Of a DNA stretch of 64,000 nucleotides, positions 50,572 to 60,179 are shown one piece after another; the first letter of the stretch is position 1, and the number at the start of each line of letters is the position of its first letter. Location: positions 1 through 64,000 of the forward strand of contig NZ_AMZN01000006.1 in assembly GCF_000331535.1 (NCBI RefSeq). Direction: 5' to 3'. A program made the translations under genes and the position numbers. Under the pieces are notes generated by a model. The model saw nothing but the letters and a program-made list of their open reading frames with translations. It was not told where the DNA came from and ran no database searches. This stretch comes from Fulvivirga imtechensis AK7 (GTDB taxonomy: Bacteria; Bacteroidota; Bacteroidia; Cytophagales; Cyclobacteriaceae).

Positions 50572-53142
50572 ATGAACGTCTCAGACAGTCCGCTCTCACT
50601 TTTTCGAAACCTGGTTGGAATGAAATTTCAACTGTACAATAGCCTTTTCACCTCATTGCCTTTTCACAGGGTGGAAAAAACGGGAGTGCTGTTATCTCTG
50701 TTTTTGCTTCACTTAGAGGAAGGGTTTGCCAAAAATAAGAGTCCGAAAGAGATTGTCGAGAGTTTTATGGGACAGTATACCACCTATACTACCCAGGAGG
50801 AAAAGTTTAATCTGCTGTTTCGATTCATTCAATACGCGGAAAGACAGGTGGTGCTGTTTGACGCCCTGGAAGATGCGGCTTTTGAACACATCCATGATAT
50901 AAAAGGGCCGGGCACCGTCAAGCACTTGCAATCGGAGGTGATTTATGAACAGGCTCAAAAGCAGTTGGCAGAAAAGTTGAAGGATTTTTCTGTAAGGGTA
51001 GTGCTCACCGCACACCCAACGCAGTTTTACCCCAATTCGGTGCTGGGTATTATCCATGACCTTGCTCAGTCATTGAAACGCGAGCATACCACTGAGGTGA
51101 ATTCGTACCTGCAGCAACTGGGGATTACACCGTTTTTGAAAAAGGAACGCCCGTCCCCTCACGATGAGGCTGTGAACCTGACGTGGTTTTTGGAGCATGT
51201 GTTCTATCCGGCAGCGGGAAATATTCTTTCGGCAATGAGGCAGTATTTTCCGGGCATTGCCAATTTTAAAAACCCATTGATACGTCTTGGCTTTTGGCCG
51301 GGAGGCGACCGAGATGGTAATCCTTATGTGAAAGTAGATACCACCGTTAAAGTGGCCGAAGTGTTGCGAGCATCAATTATAGTCTCGTACTACAGGGATG
51401 TGCGGGAGATGAAAAGAAGGCTGACCTTTAAAGGTGTGGAAGGGCCGATAGCAGAACTGGAAAAGAAGCTTTATAACCACATTTTTATACCCGGCTACCA
51501 GGCGGATATTACCAAAGAAGAGATACTGGAGGCGCTTCAGAATGTCAGAACCACCATTCTCGAGCAGCATAATGGCCTATTTGTATCGCACGTAGAGGAC
51601 CTGATAGCTAAAGTAGAGTTATTCGGGTTGTTCTTTGCTTCACTTGATATTCGTCAGGACAGTTCGGTTCATAATGCTTTGCTGGAGAGTATTGCTGAAA
51701 AAACTGATGTTTTGCCCGGTCAATACGCCTCTCTTTCTGACAGTGAAAAAATAAGATCACTCCTTCAGGCGAATAAAGAAGTAGATCCGTCCCAACTGGG
51801 CGATGAATTGTTTCAGGATACTTTAGACACCATGAAAGCGGTGCGGTCTATCCAGCAGATCAATGGTGAGGACGGATGCCATCGATATATCATCAGTCAT
51901 TCCACTAGTGCCCTGAGCGTGCTCGAGGTGTATGCGCTGTTTCATATGAGCGGGTGGAAGAAAGGTCAACTCTCCGTTGATATAGTGCCTCTTTTTGAAA
52001 CCATAGATGATTTGAAGGCAGCTCCGCATGTGATGAGAGAGCTTTACAATATACCCGAATATAAAGAACATCTGAAAAACAGAAGAAGCATTCAGACCAT
52101 AATGCTGGGCTTTTCTGACGGCACTAAAGATGGTGGTTATTTAATGGCTAACTGGAGCATATATAAGGCTAAGGAAGAACTTACCAGGGTATCGAGAGAA
52201 AATGATATTGAAGTAGTGTTTTTTGATGGTAGAGGCGGGCCTCCCGCCCGTGGTGGTGGTAAGACCCATCAATTTTATAAATCGATGGGACCGAATATTG
52301 AGAATAAGGAGATACAACTGACAGTCCAGGGGCAAACCATTAGCTCCAACTTTGGTAATATAGATTCTGCCAGGTATAATATGGAGCAGTTGATCCATGC
52401 AGGCATTAGCAACGCCCTGTTTCGGGACGCAAATAGTAAGCTAAGCCCGGAGAATGAAGCTACTTTGCGGGAACTGGCTGATGAGAGTTACCGTGCATTT
52501 GGCAAAGTGAAAAATAACCCGATCTTCCTGGAATACCTTAACTTTGCCAGTCCCTTGAAATATTATTCTGAAACCAATATTGCCAGCCGGCCTTCTAAAA
52601 GGAACAAAGACAAAAAACTGACCCTTGATGACCTGCGGGCCGTGCCGTATGTGGGCTCATGGAGTCAGATCAAACAAAACCTGCCCGGTTATTATGGTGT
52701 AGGCCTGGCCCTTGAAAAGATGGAAAAGGAAGGGAAATGGGAAATGGTGCAGCAGCTTTATAACAACTCACTGTTCTTCAAAACACTGATCGCCAACAGT
52801 GAAATGTCCATGTCGAAATCGTACTTTCCTCTGACAGCATATCTCGCGCATCACCCGGAATACGGTGCATTGTGGAATGACTTTTATGAGGAATATGAGC
52901 GGAGTAAAAAATATGTACTCAGGCTCACCGGAAAAGAGGAATTGATGGACGATAAGCCTGTGGGGAAGCTTAGTATTAACATGCGCCAGCGTATTGAGCT
53001 TCCGTTAACGACCATACAGCAATATGCTTTGATACAATTAAGGGAACAAACGCAGGAGGATGAGCAGTTGCTGAAGACTTATGAAAAACTGATCGTTAGG
53101 TGCTCATTTGGTATTATCAATGCGGAAAGAAATTCCGCCTGA
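50572..53142 (+). CDS. ppc: Phosphoenolpyruvate carboxylase
   Basis: An 856-residue PEP carboxylase, which makes oxaloacetate from PEP and bicarbonate to refill the TCA cycle. Catalytic His148 lies in V-L-T-A-H-P-T-Q, substrate motifs are F-W-P-G-G-D-R-D-G-N-P near residue 243 and G-F-S-D-G-T-K-D-G-G near residue 510, and the glycine loop with its key arginines is F-D-G-R-G-G-P-P-A-R-G-G-G near residue 553. It is slightly shorter than the usual bacterial enzyme. Cytoplasmic, single gene; nothing in the 267-base upstream spacer shows how it is controlled. Confidence 0.97.
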   Translation: MNVSDSPLSLFRNLVGMKFQLYNSLFTSLPFHRVEKTGVLLSLFLLHLEEGFAKNKSPKEIVESFMGQYTTYTTQEEKFNLLFRFIQYAERQVVLFDALEDAAFEHIHDIKGPGTVKHLQSEVIYEQAQKQLAEKLKDFSVRVVLTAHPTQFYPNSVLGIIHDLAQSLKREHTTEVNSYLQQLGITPFLKKERPSPHDEAVNLTWFLEHVFYPAAGNILSAMRQYFPGIANFKNPLIRLGFWPGGDRDGNPYVKVDTTVKVAEVLRASIIVSYYRDVREMKRRLTFKGVEGPIAELEKKLYNHIFIPGYQADITKEEILEALQNVRTTILEQHNGLFVSHVEDLIAKVELFGLFFASLDIRQDSSVHNALLESIAEKTDVLPGQYASLSDSEKIRSLLQANKEVDPSQLGDELFQDTLDTMKAVRSIQQINGEDGCHRYIISHSTSALSVLEVYALFHMSGWKKGQLSVDIVPLFETIDDLKAAPHVMRELYNIPEYKEHLKNRRSIQTIMLGFSDGTKDGGYLMANWSIYKAKEELTRVSRENDIEVVFFDGRGGPPARGGGKTHQFYKSMGPNIENKEIQLTVQGQTISSNFGNIDSARYNMEQLIHAGISNALFRDANSKLSPENEATLRELADESYRAFGKVKNNPIFLEYLNFASPLKYYSETNIASRPSKRNKDKKLTLDDLRAVPYVGSWSQIKQNLPGYYGVGLALEKMEKEGKWEMVQQLYNNSLFFKTLIANSEMSMSKSYFPLTAYLAHHPEYGALWNDFYEEYERSKKYVLRLTGKEELMDDKPVGKLSINMRQRIELPLTTIQQYALIQLREQTQEDEQLLKTYEKLIVRCSFGIINAERNSA

Positions 53143-53212
53143 GGTTTTGGTTCGTTAGCTGAAAGAACCATGCATGGCTTATCTTTGTTGTTGACCTTAA
53201 AGAAAGAATAGT

Positions 53213-53623
53213 TTGAGCCAGCTTAAGCCATACCAAAAAGACTTCAGTTCCGAATTGAATTTTACCACCTCACGCAGCAGTGGACCTGGCGGGCAGCATG
53301 TCAATAAGGTGAACACCAAAGTAACGTTGAGGTTTGATATTGATCATTCGGAGATGCTAAGCGCGGAAGAAAAGGCAGTTATTAAAGAAAAACTATCCAA
53401 TAAAGTCACAAACGATAATTTTCTGGTAATAAGTGCCGAAAGCGAACGTTCTCAGTTGAAGAATAAGGAAGAGTCCATTAAAAAATTCCTGGACCTGTTG
53501 AAGCAGGCTTTCAAGGTTAAAAAGAAGCGCAAACCCACAAAACCATCCAAAACTGCTGTAGAAAAGCGACTCACGGAGAAGAAAAAGCAATCGGAAAAGA
53601 AGCAGATGAGACAGAAGTTTTAG
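53213..53623 (+). CDS. arfB: ArfB-type peptidyl-tRNA hydrolase (ribosome rescue)
   Basis: A 136-residue release-factor-like protein. The catalytic G-G-Q is in S-S-G-P-G-G-Q-H-V-N-K-V near residue 24, and the Lys/Arg-rich C-terminal tail (K-K-K-R-K-P-T-K-P-S-K) enters the empty mRNA channel of stalled ribosomes, as in ArfB/ICT1. It frees stalled ribosomes by cutting peptidyl-tRNA. The frame begins at TTG (53213), since no ATG precedes the GGQ motif. A promoter-like TATCTTTG lies at 53180-53187. Confidence 0.9.
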   Translation: MSQLKPYQKDFSSELNFTTSRSSGPGGQHVNKVNTKVTLRFDIDHSEMLSAEEKAVIKEKLSNKVTNDNFLVISAESERSQLKNKEESIKKFLDLLKQAFKVKKKRKPTKPSKTAVEKRLTEKKKQSEKKQMRQKF

Positions 53624-53632
53624 TCTTAAAAA

Positions 53633-53664
53633 CAAAGAGCCATCCTTTTCGGGACGACTCTTTG
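53633..53664. terminator. Hairpin between convergent genes
   Basis: CAAAGAG (53633-53639) and CTCTTTG (53658-53664) form a 7-bp stem in the short gap between arfB and the next gene; AAAA follows on the plus strand and TTTT on the minus strand. Confidence 0.5.
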
Positions 53665-53685
53665 AAAACTGTAAGTTTTGGGAGG

Positions 53686-54270
53686 TTAATATTTTCTGGC
53701 GTATATCAATACATCCTTTATCAAATTCTTTTTAAAGCCATAGGAAAGTCCTTTGCTGATATATGATTTTTCCGGTTCTCCAATGAAAAATGAAGCAGTA
53801 TTAGGTACTTTGACACCCCAGGAGCCCGAAGGTATAAGATCGCCTGGCAGGATAAGTGCCATATGTCCCTGTCCGTTGTCGCTTTTGTAAACAGCTATTG
53901 CAGCTTTCTTTTCGTTAGCATACTTTTGAGCTTCACTTAACGCATCAGGCTCATAAGCATGCCCCAGGAGTGTCCACCGGTCACTTTCACCAACAAAGCT
54001 CGCAATCTCGTGAGGAAATAGATATCTCCCCAGTTTTTCGGAATAAAAATCGTTGATGTTATACACAGTTTTGAGAGACTGCCCTATAAAAGCATTGCAT
54101 AAAGCCACATTTTCGCAATTAGTAAATTCGGTCAACGATTTATTCAACTCCTGCTCCCACCCGTCATTAATAGCCTGACTAAAAACGTCTGATGCAAAAA
54201 ATATCAAAGCCATTGAAATAGAGACTTTAATGAAGCATTTATTAAAGATTTGATACACAGGTTTTATCAT
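53686..54270 (-). CDS. Secreted protein, possible Cys-His amidase
   Basis: A 194-residue secreted protein (signal ISMALIFFASDVFSQ). The segments L-C-N-A-F-I-G-Q-S-L (Cys), G-Q-G-H-M-A-L-I-L-P-G (His) and V-P-N-T-A-S-F-F occur in the order expected of NlpC/P60- or CHAP-like cysteine amidases that cut peptidoglycan peptides. I do not recognise a closer family, and the assignment rests on this motif order only. The ATG at 54270 fits the signal; the frame is open to 54390. Same direction as the secreted gene upstream. Confidence 0.55.
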   Translation of the reverse strand: MIKPVYQIFNKCFIKVSISMALIFFASDVFSQAINDGWEQELNKSLTEFTNCENVALCNAFIGQSLKTVYNINDFYSEKLGRYLFPHEIASFVGESDRWTLLGHAYEPDALSEAQKYANEKKAAIAVYKSDNGQGHMALILPGDLIPSGSWGVKVPNTASFFIGEPEKSYISKGLSYGFKKNLIKDVLIYARKY

Positions 54271-54441
54271 TTTAGTGAACTTTATATTATTGGTTGTTTT
54301 TTTCCATAGTAAATATAGAAGATATACCACCTTGTAACCGTGTATGTAAGGAAATCGGGCTTTTTGCTTAAAATGGTAGAAAAAATCCACCCAAAGAAAT
54401 GTTTCAGATGGATTTTTCAGTGTCAGATAGAATTCACTTTG

Positions 54442-55476
54442 CTATTGGATCATTTCACAAGAGACAGGGAAGTCGTCCCGTAGCTCTATCTTTGCTTCCA
54501 TCCACTTTCCTTGTATTACATTCCAGTTCTGGATAACCTCAAAAACTCCATAAAGACATTTGTCTGCCTTTTTATAAGTATAGGCCCCATATAATGAGCG
54601 ATGGTCTCTTACATCCGTTTCATTATTTAACATTACCTGCCAGTCATCAACAGAGTAGTATATTTTTAAAGGAGAGATTTCCTTTGCTCTTATTAGTTTA
54701 AGCGCCTGATTTTTGTATGAGTCATCAGCAAACGCTCCTTTTTTTGGTACTCTGTTGTTTTCCGGGGCGCCTTTAGATATTCTTTTCCGAAAATCCTCTG
54801 CAATAGTGGTGTAGTTATCCTTTCCGTTAGTAAGGTCCAATGTGAAATGCCCTCGCCCTATAACCTTCTTATCATCATCTACTTTCGCATATAGCCTGAT
54901 TTCCAGCTCCCGGAGCTTGGGGTCAAACCCAGAGGCAATATCAAGGAAACAGGTAAGAGAAGGCCCCTTTCTTACTGTCCCGGGAGAAAGGCTTATCCTG
55001 AGTTCGGTACTTGCGGCCTCCTCATCGGTGGCTATCACATTGCAGGCTTTGTAATCTCCATTGGGTTCATTTTGCCGGCCTATCCCCATGTTGATGAATT
55101 TCCGCACCTTGCCATCTTTATCTTTGTTATTAGGGTTCGCATCTACATATTTTTCAATTGGCTGAGGGGTCTTGATATACATCCAAAGGGGGTCACCGTC
55201 TTTAACATGGCTAACGGCATGTGCTTTGGCTTCATCAAAGCTATTATACTCCTTTGCAGCAAAGATTATTTCAGACGGTAATTTTTCGTCACTATTCTCT
55301 TCTAACAGAGTCTCAGGTTCTTCCTGAGCTGTCTTTTGTTCTGGCTGATCCTTATTCAGTGATAATTTAACATTACCTCTTTTGGTAAGATCCTTTAGTT
55401 GACCATAAACATTTAGGGTAAGGCCGAAAGCCAATCCGAATAACAGCAGGCTTCTTTTTAAATTTGTATTTTTCAT
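54442..55476 (-). CDS. Hypothetical secreted protein
   Basis: A 344-residue secreted protein (signal SLLLFGLAFGLTLNVYG). After an acidic, Glu-rich linker it has a mixed alpha/beta body with F-A-A-K-E-Y-N-S-F-D-E-A-K-A-H and later K-I-Y-Y-S-V-D-D-W-Q-V-M-L-N-N-E and C-L-Y-G-V-F-E-V-I-Q-N-W. I recognise no family. Its ATG follows, after 4 bases, the 31-bp leader that also precedes the second chitinase. The 55512-55800 spacer holds only simple repeats and the GCCTACTGCTTCTGCCAACTG spacer motif (split as GCCTACTGC and TTCTGCCAACTG). Confidence 0.7.
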   Translation of the reverse strand: MKNTNLKRSLLLFGLAFGLTLNVYGQLKDLTKRGNVKLSLNKDQPEQKTAQEEPETLLEENSDEKLPSEIIFAAKEYNSFDEAKAHAVSHVKDGDPLWMYIKTPQPIEKYVDANPNNKDKDGKVRKFINMGIGRQNEPNGDYKACNVIATDEEAASTELRISLSPGTVRKGPSLTCFLDIASGFDPKLRELEIRLYAKVDDDKKVIGRGHFTLDLTNGKDNYTTIAEDFRKRISKGAPENNRVPKKGAFADDSYKNQALKLIRAKEISPLKIYYSVDDWQVMLNNETDVRDHRSLYGAYTYKKADKCLYGVFEVIQNWNVIQGKWMEAKIELRDDFPVSCEMIQ

Positions 55477-55480
55477 CTGT

Positions 55481-55511
55481 ATATATTTAGTATTGAGATA
55501 TTAGTATTGAG
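55481..55511 (-). promoter_or_regulatory. 31-bp leader shared with the chitinase at 8103
   Basis: Minus-strand copy of the 31-base sequence at 8068-8098, identical at every position and at the same distance from the start codon. Confidence 0.55.
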
Positions 55512-55800
55512 TATTGAGGATCTATTTACGATTCACGATTTTTGATTTACGAATTAAGCGACAAGCCGCAGGTTTCAAACTGTAAATCTTTAACAATAGT
55601 GTTCATGTTTATTGCATTGATGGCCTGCCAAACAGCGATTAATAATTGCTGATCACCGTGTCTACTTCGAGTCCGACCCCCTCCTTTGCCTACTGCTTCT
55701 GCCAACTGCCGATTATTCATTTTGGGTTGGTATGGCTCACTTATGACTATTTCATGAGAGTTTCGTTGCAGCTTGTCCGGGTCAGGGACAAATGTTCATT

Positions 55801-57393
55801 TTAATCGATTAATATTGCCTGAGCATCTGCATTGGTCAGTTCGGTGATAACTTCCTGATTTTTCCAAACAATCTGCACCTCAGGTTCATCGTTCCTGGTG
55901 CCAGCAATGTATACATCACCGTTTAATACCACGATATCTTTAGCCATAATGTCGGTGGCATTTGCGAGGGCTACAGGTGTAGCATTTACCCAATATGCAG
56001 CAGATGACGTGTTAGCATAATCTATACCCACTATGTGAACATCATTGTCAGCAACTACCATAGATGATACACGAGGATTGGTTGCCACCAGGTCAGTTGC
56101 CATTCCATTTTTCCAATACTTGGCTGTAACAGACCCAGGGAAATATTCCTGACCGGCAACATACACATCACTACCATTGATGAATATTGCGGAGGCATCG
56201 GCATTGTTGGTGCCATCAGTCAAATTCACAGGAGTGCCATTTTTCCAGTACAAGGCCACAGTTTTACTAGTGGCTTCATTATATTCGTAGCCAGATATGT
56301 ATATATCACCATCAACAACAGCTATATCCGTTGCGCCTGACAATGTTTCCGATAAAGGTACTTCCATACCATTCTTCCAATAAACTGCTTTGTAGTTATG
56401 GTGACCCACTATATAAACGTCACCACCTGAAATAGCAATAGCATGGGCTGAAGAGTAGGTGTCATCATCTGTTAGTCGTATTACTTCATCGTTATTCCAG
56501 TACACAGCAGCAGAATGGGTGTCCATTGAGGCATATCCAACTACATAGACGTTGCCACCATCAAGGGCCAGGTCTTTTGCATAACTTCTGAAGCTGTCGG
56601 CAGCAGTAGGAAGGAGTGTGGCGACCCCATTTTTCCAATAGGTGGCAACTTGACCATCGTCTTCAGGGTAATAAGTATAACCGGCCAAATATATGTCATA
56701 TGGGGTAGTGGTGAATGTAATTTCTTCGCTATAGACAGTTCCTACACTATTGGTCGCGTATGCTCTTACATAATAGACAGTTTCAGGAGTCAGGTTGGTA
56801 AGGTAGCTGGTGAAGCTCCCTGTGCCGGTACCATCCGTGGTGGAAGAATTTTCTACGGTAGGTTTTGGAACTGTACTCCAGCAGATACCTCGCGCTGTGA
56901 CCCCGGCTCCTCCGTCAGACGATACTTCGCCACCTCCAATGGCCGATCGTTTTTCAATTTGTGAGATTCCAATAGCAGTTACAGCCGGGAGTACTGGTGC
57001 TGTGGTAGTGAAAGAAACTTCACCACCGTAAGCTGTGCTTACGCTGTTAGTGGCATAAGCCCTTACATAGTAGGTCGTTTCTACCTCCAAACCGGTAATT
57101 AAACTCGTAAAACTTCCACTCCCGGTTCCATCTTCGGTGAAACTATCTTCAACAGTCGGATTGGTAGAAGTGCTCCAGCAAACGCCTCTTGCAGTAATTT
57201 TTTCCCCTCCGTCACTAATAATTTCGCCACCTCCTGATGCAGATATGAAGGAGATATCAGTGATTGCCAGGGTTGTCAGTTCGGGGGGAACCGGTACAGG
57301 TGCAGGATCATCATCCTTACAACTTTGAATGATGGCGCCCATGAAAATTAGTACTGCTAAAAGGGCATAATTAAAAAGATGTCGTTCTGTCAT
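55801..57393 (-). CDS. FN3-like and YWKNG-repeat lipoprotein, short paralogue
   Basis: A 530-residue lipoprotein (lipobox I-I-Q-S-C near residue 25). Two FN3-like modules of about 95 residues each follow, with G-G-E-V-S-S-D-G-G, A-R-G-I-C-W-S-T and V-Y-Y-V-R-A-Y-A-T-N-S-V-G-T. The second half has seven repeats built around A-x-Y-W-K-N-G and D-V-Y-V-A-G, probably a seven-blade propeller. Likely exposed at the cell surface and binding something, but no ligand can be named. It is a shorter paralogue of the next gene. Confidence 0.8.
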   Translation of the reverse strand: MTERHLFNYALLAVLIFMGAIIQSCKDDDPAPVPVPPELTTLAITDISFISASGGGEIISDGGEKITARGVCWSTSTNPTVEDSFTEDGTGSGSFTSLITGLEVETTYYVRAYATNSVSTAYGGEVSFTTTAPVLPAVTAIGISQIEKRSAIGGGEVSSDGGAGVTARGICWSTVPKPTVENSSTTDGTGTGSFTSYLTNLTPETVYYVRAYATNSVGTVYSEEITFTTTPYDIYLAGYTYYPEDDGQVATYWKNGVATLLPTAADSFRSYAKDLALDGGNVYVVGYASMDTHSAAVYWNNDEVIRLTDDDTYSSAHAIAISGGDVYIVGHHNYKAVYWKNGMEVPLSETLSGATDIAVVDGDIYISGYEYNEATSKTVALYWKNGTPVNLTDGTNNADASAIFINGSDVYVAGQEYFPGSVTAKYWKNGMATDLVATNPRVSSMVVADNDVHIVGIDYANTSSAAYWVNATPVALANATDIMAKDIVVLNGDVYIAGTRNDEPEVQIVWKNQEVITELTNADAQAILID

Positions 57394-57582
57394 AGTTTTT
57401 AAATTATTAGAGAAAAATAGTTCTAACTAAAAAGGTTAGAAAGCAGGGGCTGTCCGAAAGCCTACCCCTAGACATTGTATCGGACATTATCTGCTTTTTA
57501 CCTTCATATCGTTTGTAAGAAAACTCTTGCCTAACATTGGGGTATTGCATAGCGCTGAATGGTAGTATTCTTAGGTCATACT

Positions 57583-60066
57583 TTAATCGAGATACAAGCC
57601 TCTCGCTCCTGAATCGAAAGTCTCAGAGAGGATTGTACCATCTTTATATATGACCGATGATCTTATTGCTCCATTGGTACGAGTGCCTGCAATGTAGATG
57701 CTGCCATCGTATATGATCAGGTCTAAGGCAGTAAAATAATCTGGACTTTGCAGGCTTACAGATGTGCCGTTAAGCCAGTATCCCGCCTGTGGCAGTCCAC
57801 CGTTATAGTCTACGCCCGATACGTGTACATCGCTTCCTGATATAGAAATAGAGTATGTGCGCGGATTGGTCGCGGTAATTGAGTTAATACTACCATTCAC
57901 CCAGTATTTCCCTTCAGCCGGGGCTCCTGTATGAAATTCATCTCCGGCAATATATATGTTGGCGCCCACTACCTGAATAGCAGTAGCAACGGTGCTTAGA
58001 CTTCCATCGGTGAGCTCTGTAACAACATCGTTTTTCCAATAACATGCATAAGACTTCGTCTCTCCGTTTTTATATAAATAACCTGATATGTATACGTCTC
58101 CATTTGTAATGGTAATGTCTGTTGCGCCCGAGGTTAAGTCGTGTAACGTTGTCTTAACTTCATTTTTCCAATATACAGCCCTGTAGTTGTCATGTCCGGT
58201 AATATATACGTCACCGTTTGAAACTGCTATGGCGCGGGCGTTAGCATAATCTGTATGTGTAGTCAGGGGTATGGCTATACCATTTTTCCAATATACTGCA
58301 CTCTCATGAGTAGTTTTATTTACATACCCGGCTACATATATATCCGTGCCGTCAACATAAATGCTGTTGCCTTGACCCCACACTGCTCCCGAGGGAAGAG
58401 GGAGTGTCACGAGCATATTGTTTTTCCAGTATGCCGGCATTTGCTTATCATTTTCATCCATTACATAACCTGCTGTATACAAGTCTAAAGCAGTTGTAGT
58501 AAAGGATAACTCCTGGCTATAAGCTGTACCTTGACCATTTGTGGCAAAAGCTCTTACATAATATGTTGTTTCACCGCTCAGGCCATCCATTGAGCTTTCA
58601 AAGGCTCCAACACCCGCCCCGGTAGTGGTGAAATTATCTGCAATGGTTGGCATAGGAGAGGTGCTCCAACATATACCTCTGGAGGTTACTGATGCTCCAC
58701 CACTGTTATCAACTGAGGCATCGATCTGTGCGGATGACTTGCCAATGTTTTTAGCATCTGCTATAGATACTTCGGGTAACTCTGCGGGTAGTGTGGTAAA
58801 TGAAAGTTCATTGCCATAAGCTGTGCCAACACTGTTTGTAGCATAAGCTCTTACATAATATGTGTTTGAAGGTTCAATGTCATTGAACGGGGTGGTGTAA
58901 AAGCCTAATCCGGAGCCGCTGGAAATGGAGGCATCTTCAATAGTAGGATTGGGATTGTACCCCCAGGTGATACCTCGCGCGGTTACCTCTGCGCCTCCGT
59001 CATTAAGAACATTGCTTAGGATGTTCGCGGAATTTGAAGTTATGTCAGTGACCTCCACTGTCTCTATTTCGGGAATTGTCGGGGCTAGTGTAGTAAAGGA
59101 TAATTCTTCACCATAAGATGTTCCTGCGCTGTTTTTAGCATATGCTCGCACATAATATTTTGTTGCCGGTTCTAAGTTCAGTGCCTCGGTAGTAAAACTG
59201 CCTGTGCCTGAACCATTTGATGTGCTTTGGTCTTCTACCACCGGATTCGGATCATTGCTAATGGTGATGCCTCTTTCAGTTACATCCGCTCCACCGTCTG
59301 TAGCTATATTCGCGCTGACAGTTGCAGAATACATGGTAATATTCATTACTTCTATTGTTTCTACATCTGCCAACTCAGCACCTGAGGTAGTAAAGGAAAT
59401 CTCCTGTCCATACCCGGTTCCCACACTATTTATGGCATATGCTCTTATGTAATAAGTACTATCCGCACCCAAATCTGTAAGCGAACTTACAAAAATACCC
59501 ATGCCGCTTCCGTCTGAAGTCGTATTATCTTCAATGGTGGGATTGGGATTTTTGCTCCAGCATATTCCGCGGGCCAGGACTTCTGCTCCGCCATCGCTGG
59601 TGATGTTTCCACCAGTAACGGCTGATGATCTGGTAATATTTGTTGCCTCAGTAGTGGATAGTTCGGGTAATGTTCGCGCGGGCGTGGTAAAAGAAATTTT
59701 ATCACCGTAGGCTGTACCTGCCTTGTTTGTAGCGTACGCTCTGACAAAGTAGGTTGTTTGGGAAGTTAAATTAATGAGTGAGCTTGTGAATTCACCGGTG
59801 CCGCTCCCATCGGTTGAAAAATTGTCATCCAGTGTAGGCTCCTGATCCGTACTCCAGCAAATACCGTAAGCTGTAACCTTGGCACCACCATCTGAGAGTA
59901 CGGTTCCTCCTCCGGTTGCACTGGTTTGTGTGATACTGCTGATTTCGTGTGTTTCTACCGCAGGCAGTGCCGGAGCAGGATCATCATCCTTACAACTTTG
60001 AATGATGGCGCCCATGAAAATTAGTACTGCTAAAAGGGCATAATTAAAAAGATCTCGTTCTGTCAT
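57583..60066 (-). CDS. FN3-like and YWKNG-repeat lipoprotein, long paralogue
   Basis: An 827-residue lipoprotein with the same plan as its downstream neighbour but five FN3-like modules instead of two (each ending in Y-Y-V-R-A-Y-A or close), followed by seven Y-W-K-N-G repeats. The first 90 coding bases are almost identical to those of the neighbour while the rest has diverged, pointing to duplication plus gene conversion or strong constraint on the signal region. The ATG at 60066 (MTERDLFNY) matches the paralogue; the frame is open to 60114. A TPR regulator gene lies upstream in the same direction. Confidence 0.82.
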   Translation of the reverse strand: MTERDLFNYALLAVLIFMGAIIQSCKDDDPAPALPAVETHEISSITQTSATGGGTVLSDGGAKVTAYGICWSTDQEPTLDDNFSTDGSGTGEFTSSLINLTSQTTYFVRAYATNKAGTAYGDKISFTTPARTLPELSTTEATNITRSSAVTGGNITSDGGAEVLARGICWSKNPNPTIEDNTTSDGSGMGIFVSSLTDLGADSTYYIRAYAINSVGTGYGQEISFTTSGAELADVETIEVMNITMYSATVSANIATDGGADVTERGITISNDPNPVVEDQSTSNGSGTGSFTTEALNLEPATKYYVRAYAKNSAGTSYGEELSFTTLAPTIPEIETVEVTDITSNSANILSNVLNDGGAEVTARGITWGYNPNPTIEDASISSGSGLGFYTTPFNDIEPSNTYYVRAYATNSVGTAYGNELSFTTLPAELPEVSIADAKNIGKSSAQIDASVDNSGGASVTSRGICWSTSPMPTIADNFTTTGAGVGAFESSMDGLSGETTYYVRAFATNGQGTAYSQELSFTTTALDLYTAGYVMDENDKQMPAYWKNNMLVTLPLPSGAVWGQGNSIYVDGTDIYVAGYVNKTTHESAVYWKNGIAIPLTTHTDYANARAIAVSNGDVYITGHDNYRAVYWKNEVKTTLHDLTSGATDITITNGDVYISGYLYKNGETKSYACYWKNDVVTELTDGSLSTVATAIQVVGANIYIAGDEFHTGAPAEGKYWVNGSINSITATNPRTYSISISGSDVHVSGVDYNGGLPQAGYWLNGTSVSLQSPDYFTALDLIIYDGSIYIAGTRTNGAIRSSVIYKDGTILSETFDSGARGLYLD

Positions 60067-60179
60067 AACTCGTGCATTTTGTGTTTGAAACAGCCTGCAA
60101 GTAAGACTAAACACGGATAAGAACCGAGAAATGGGGGGTTAACAAATGGGGAACATACCCCAAAAAAGTGGTTGGAGGT

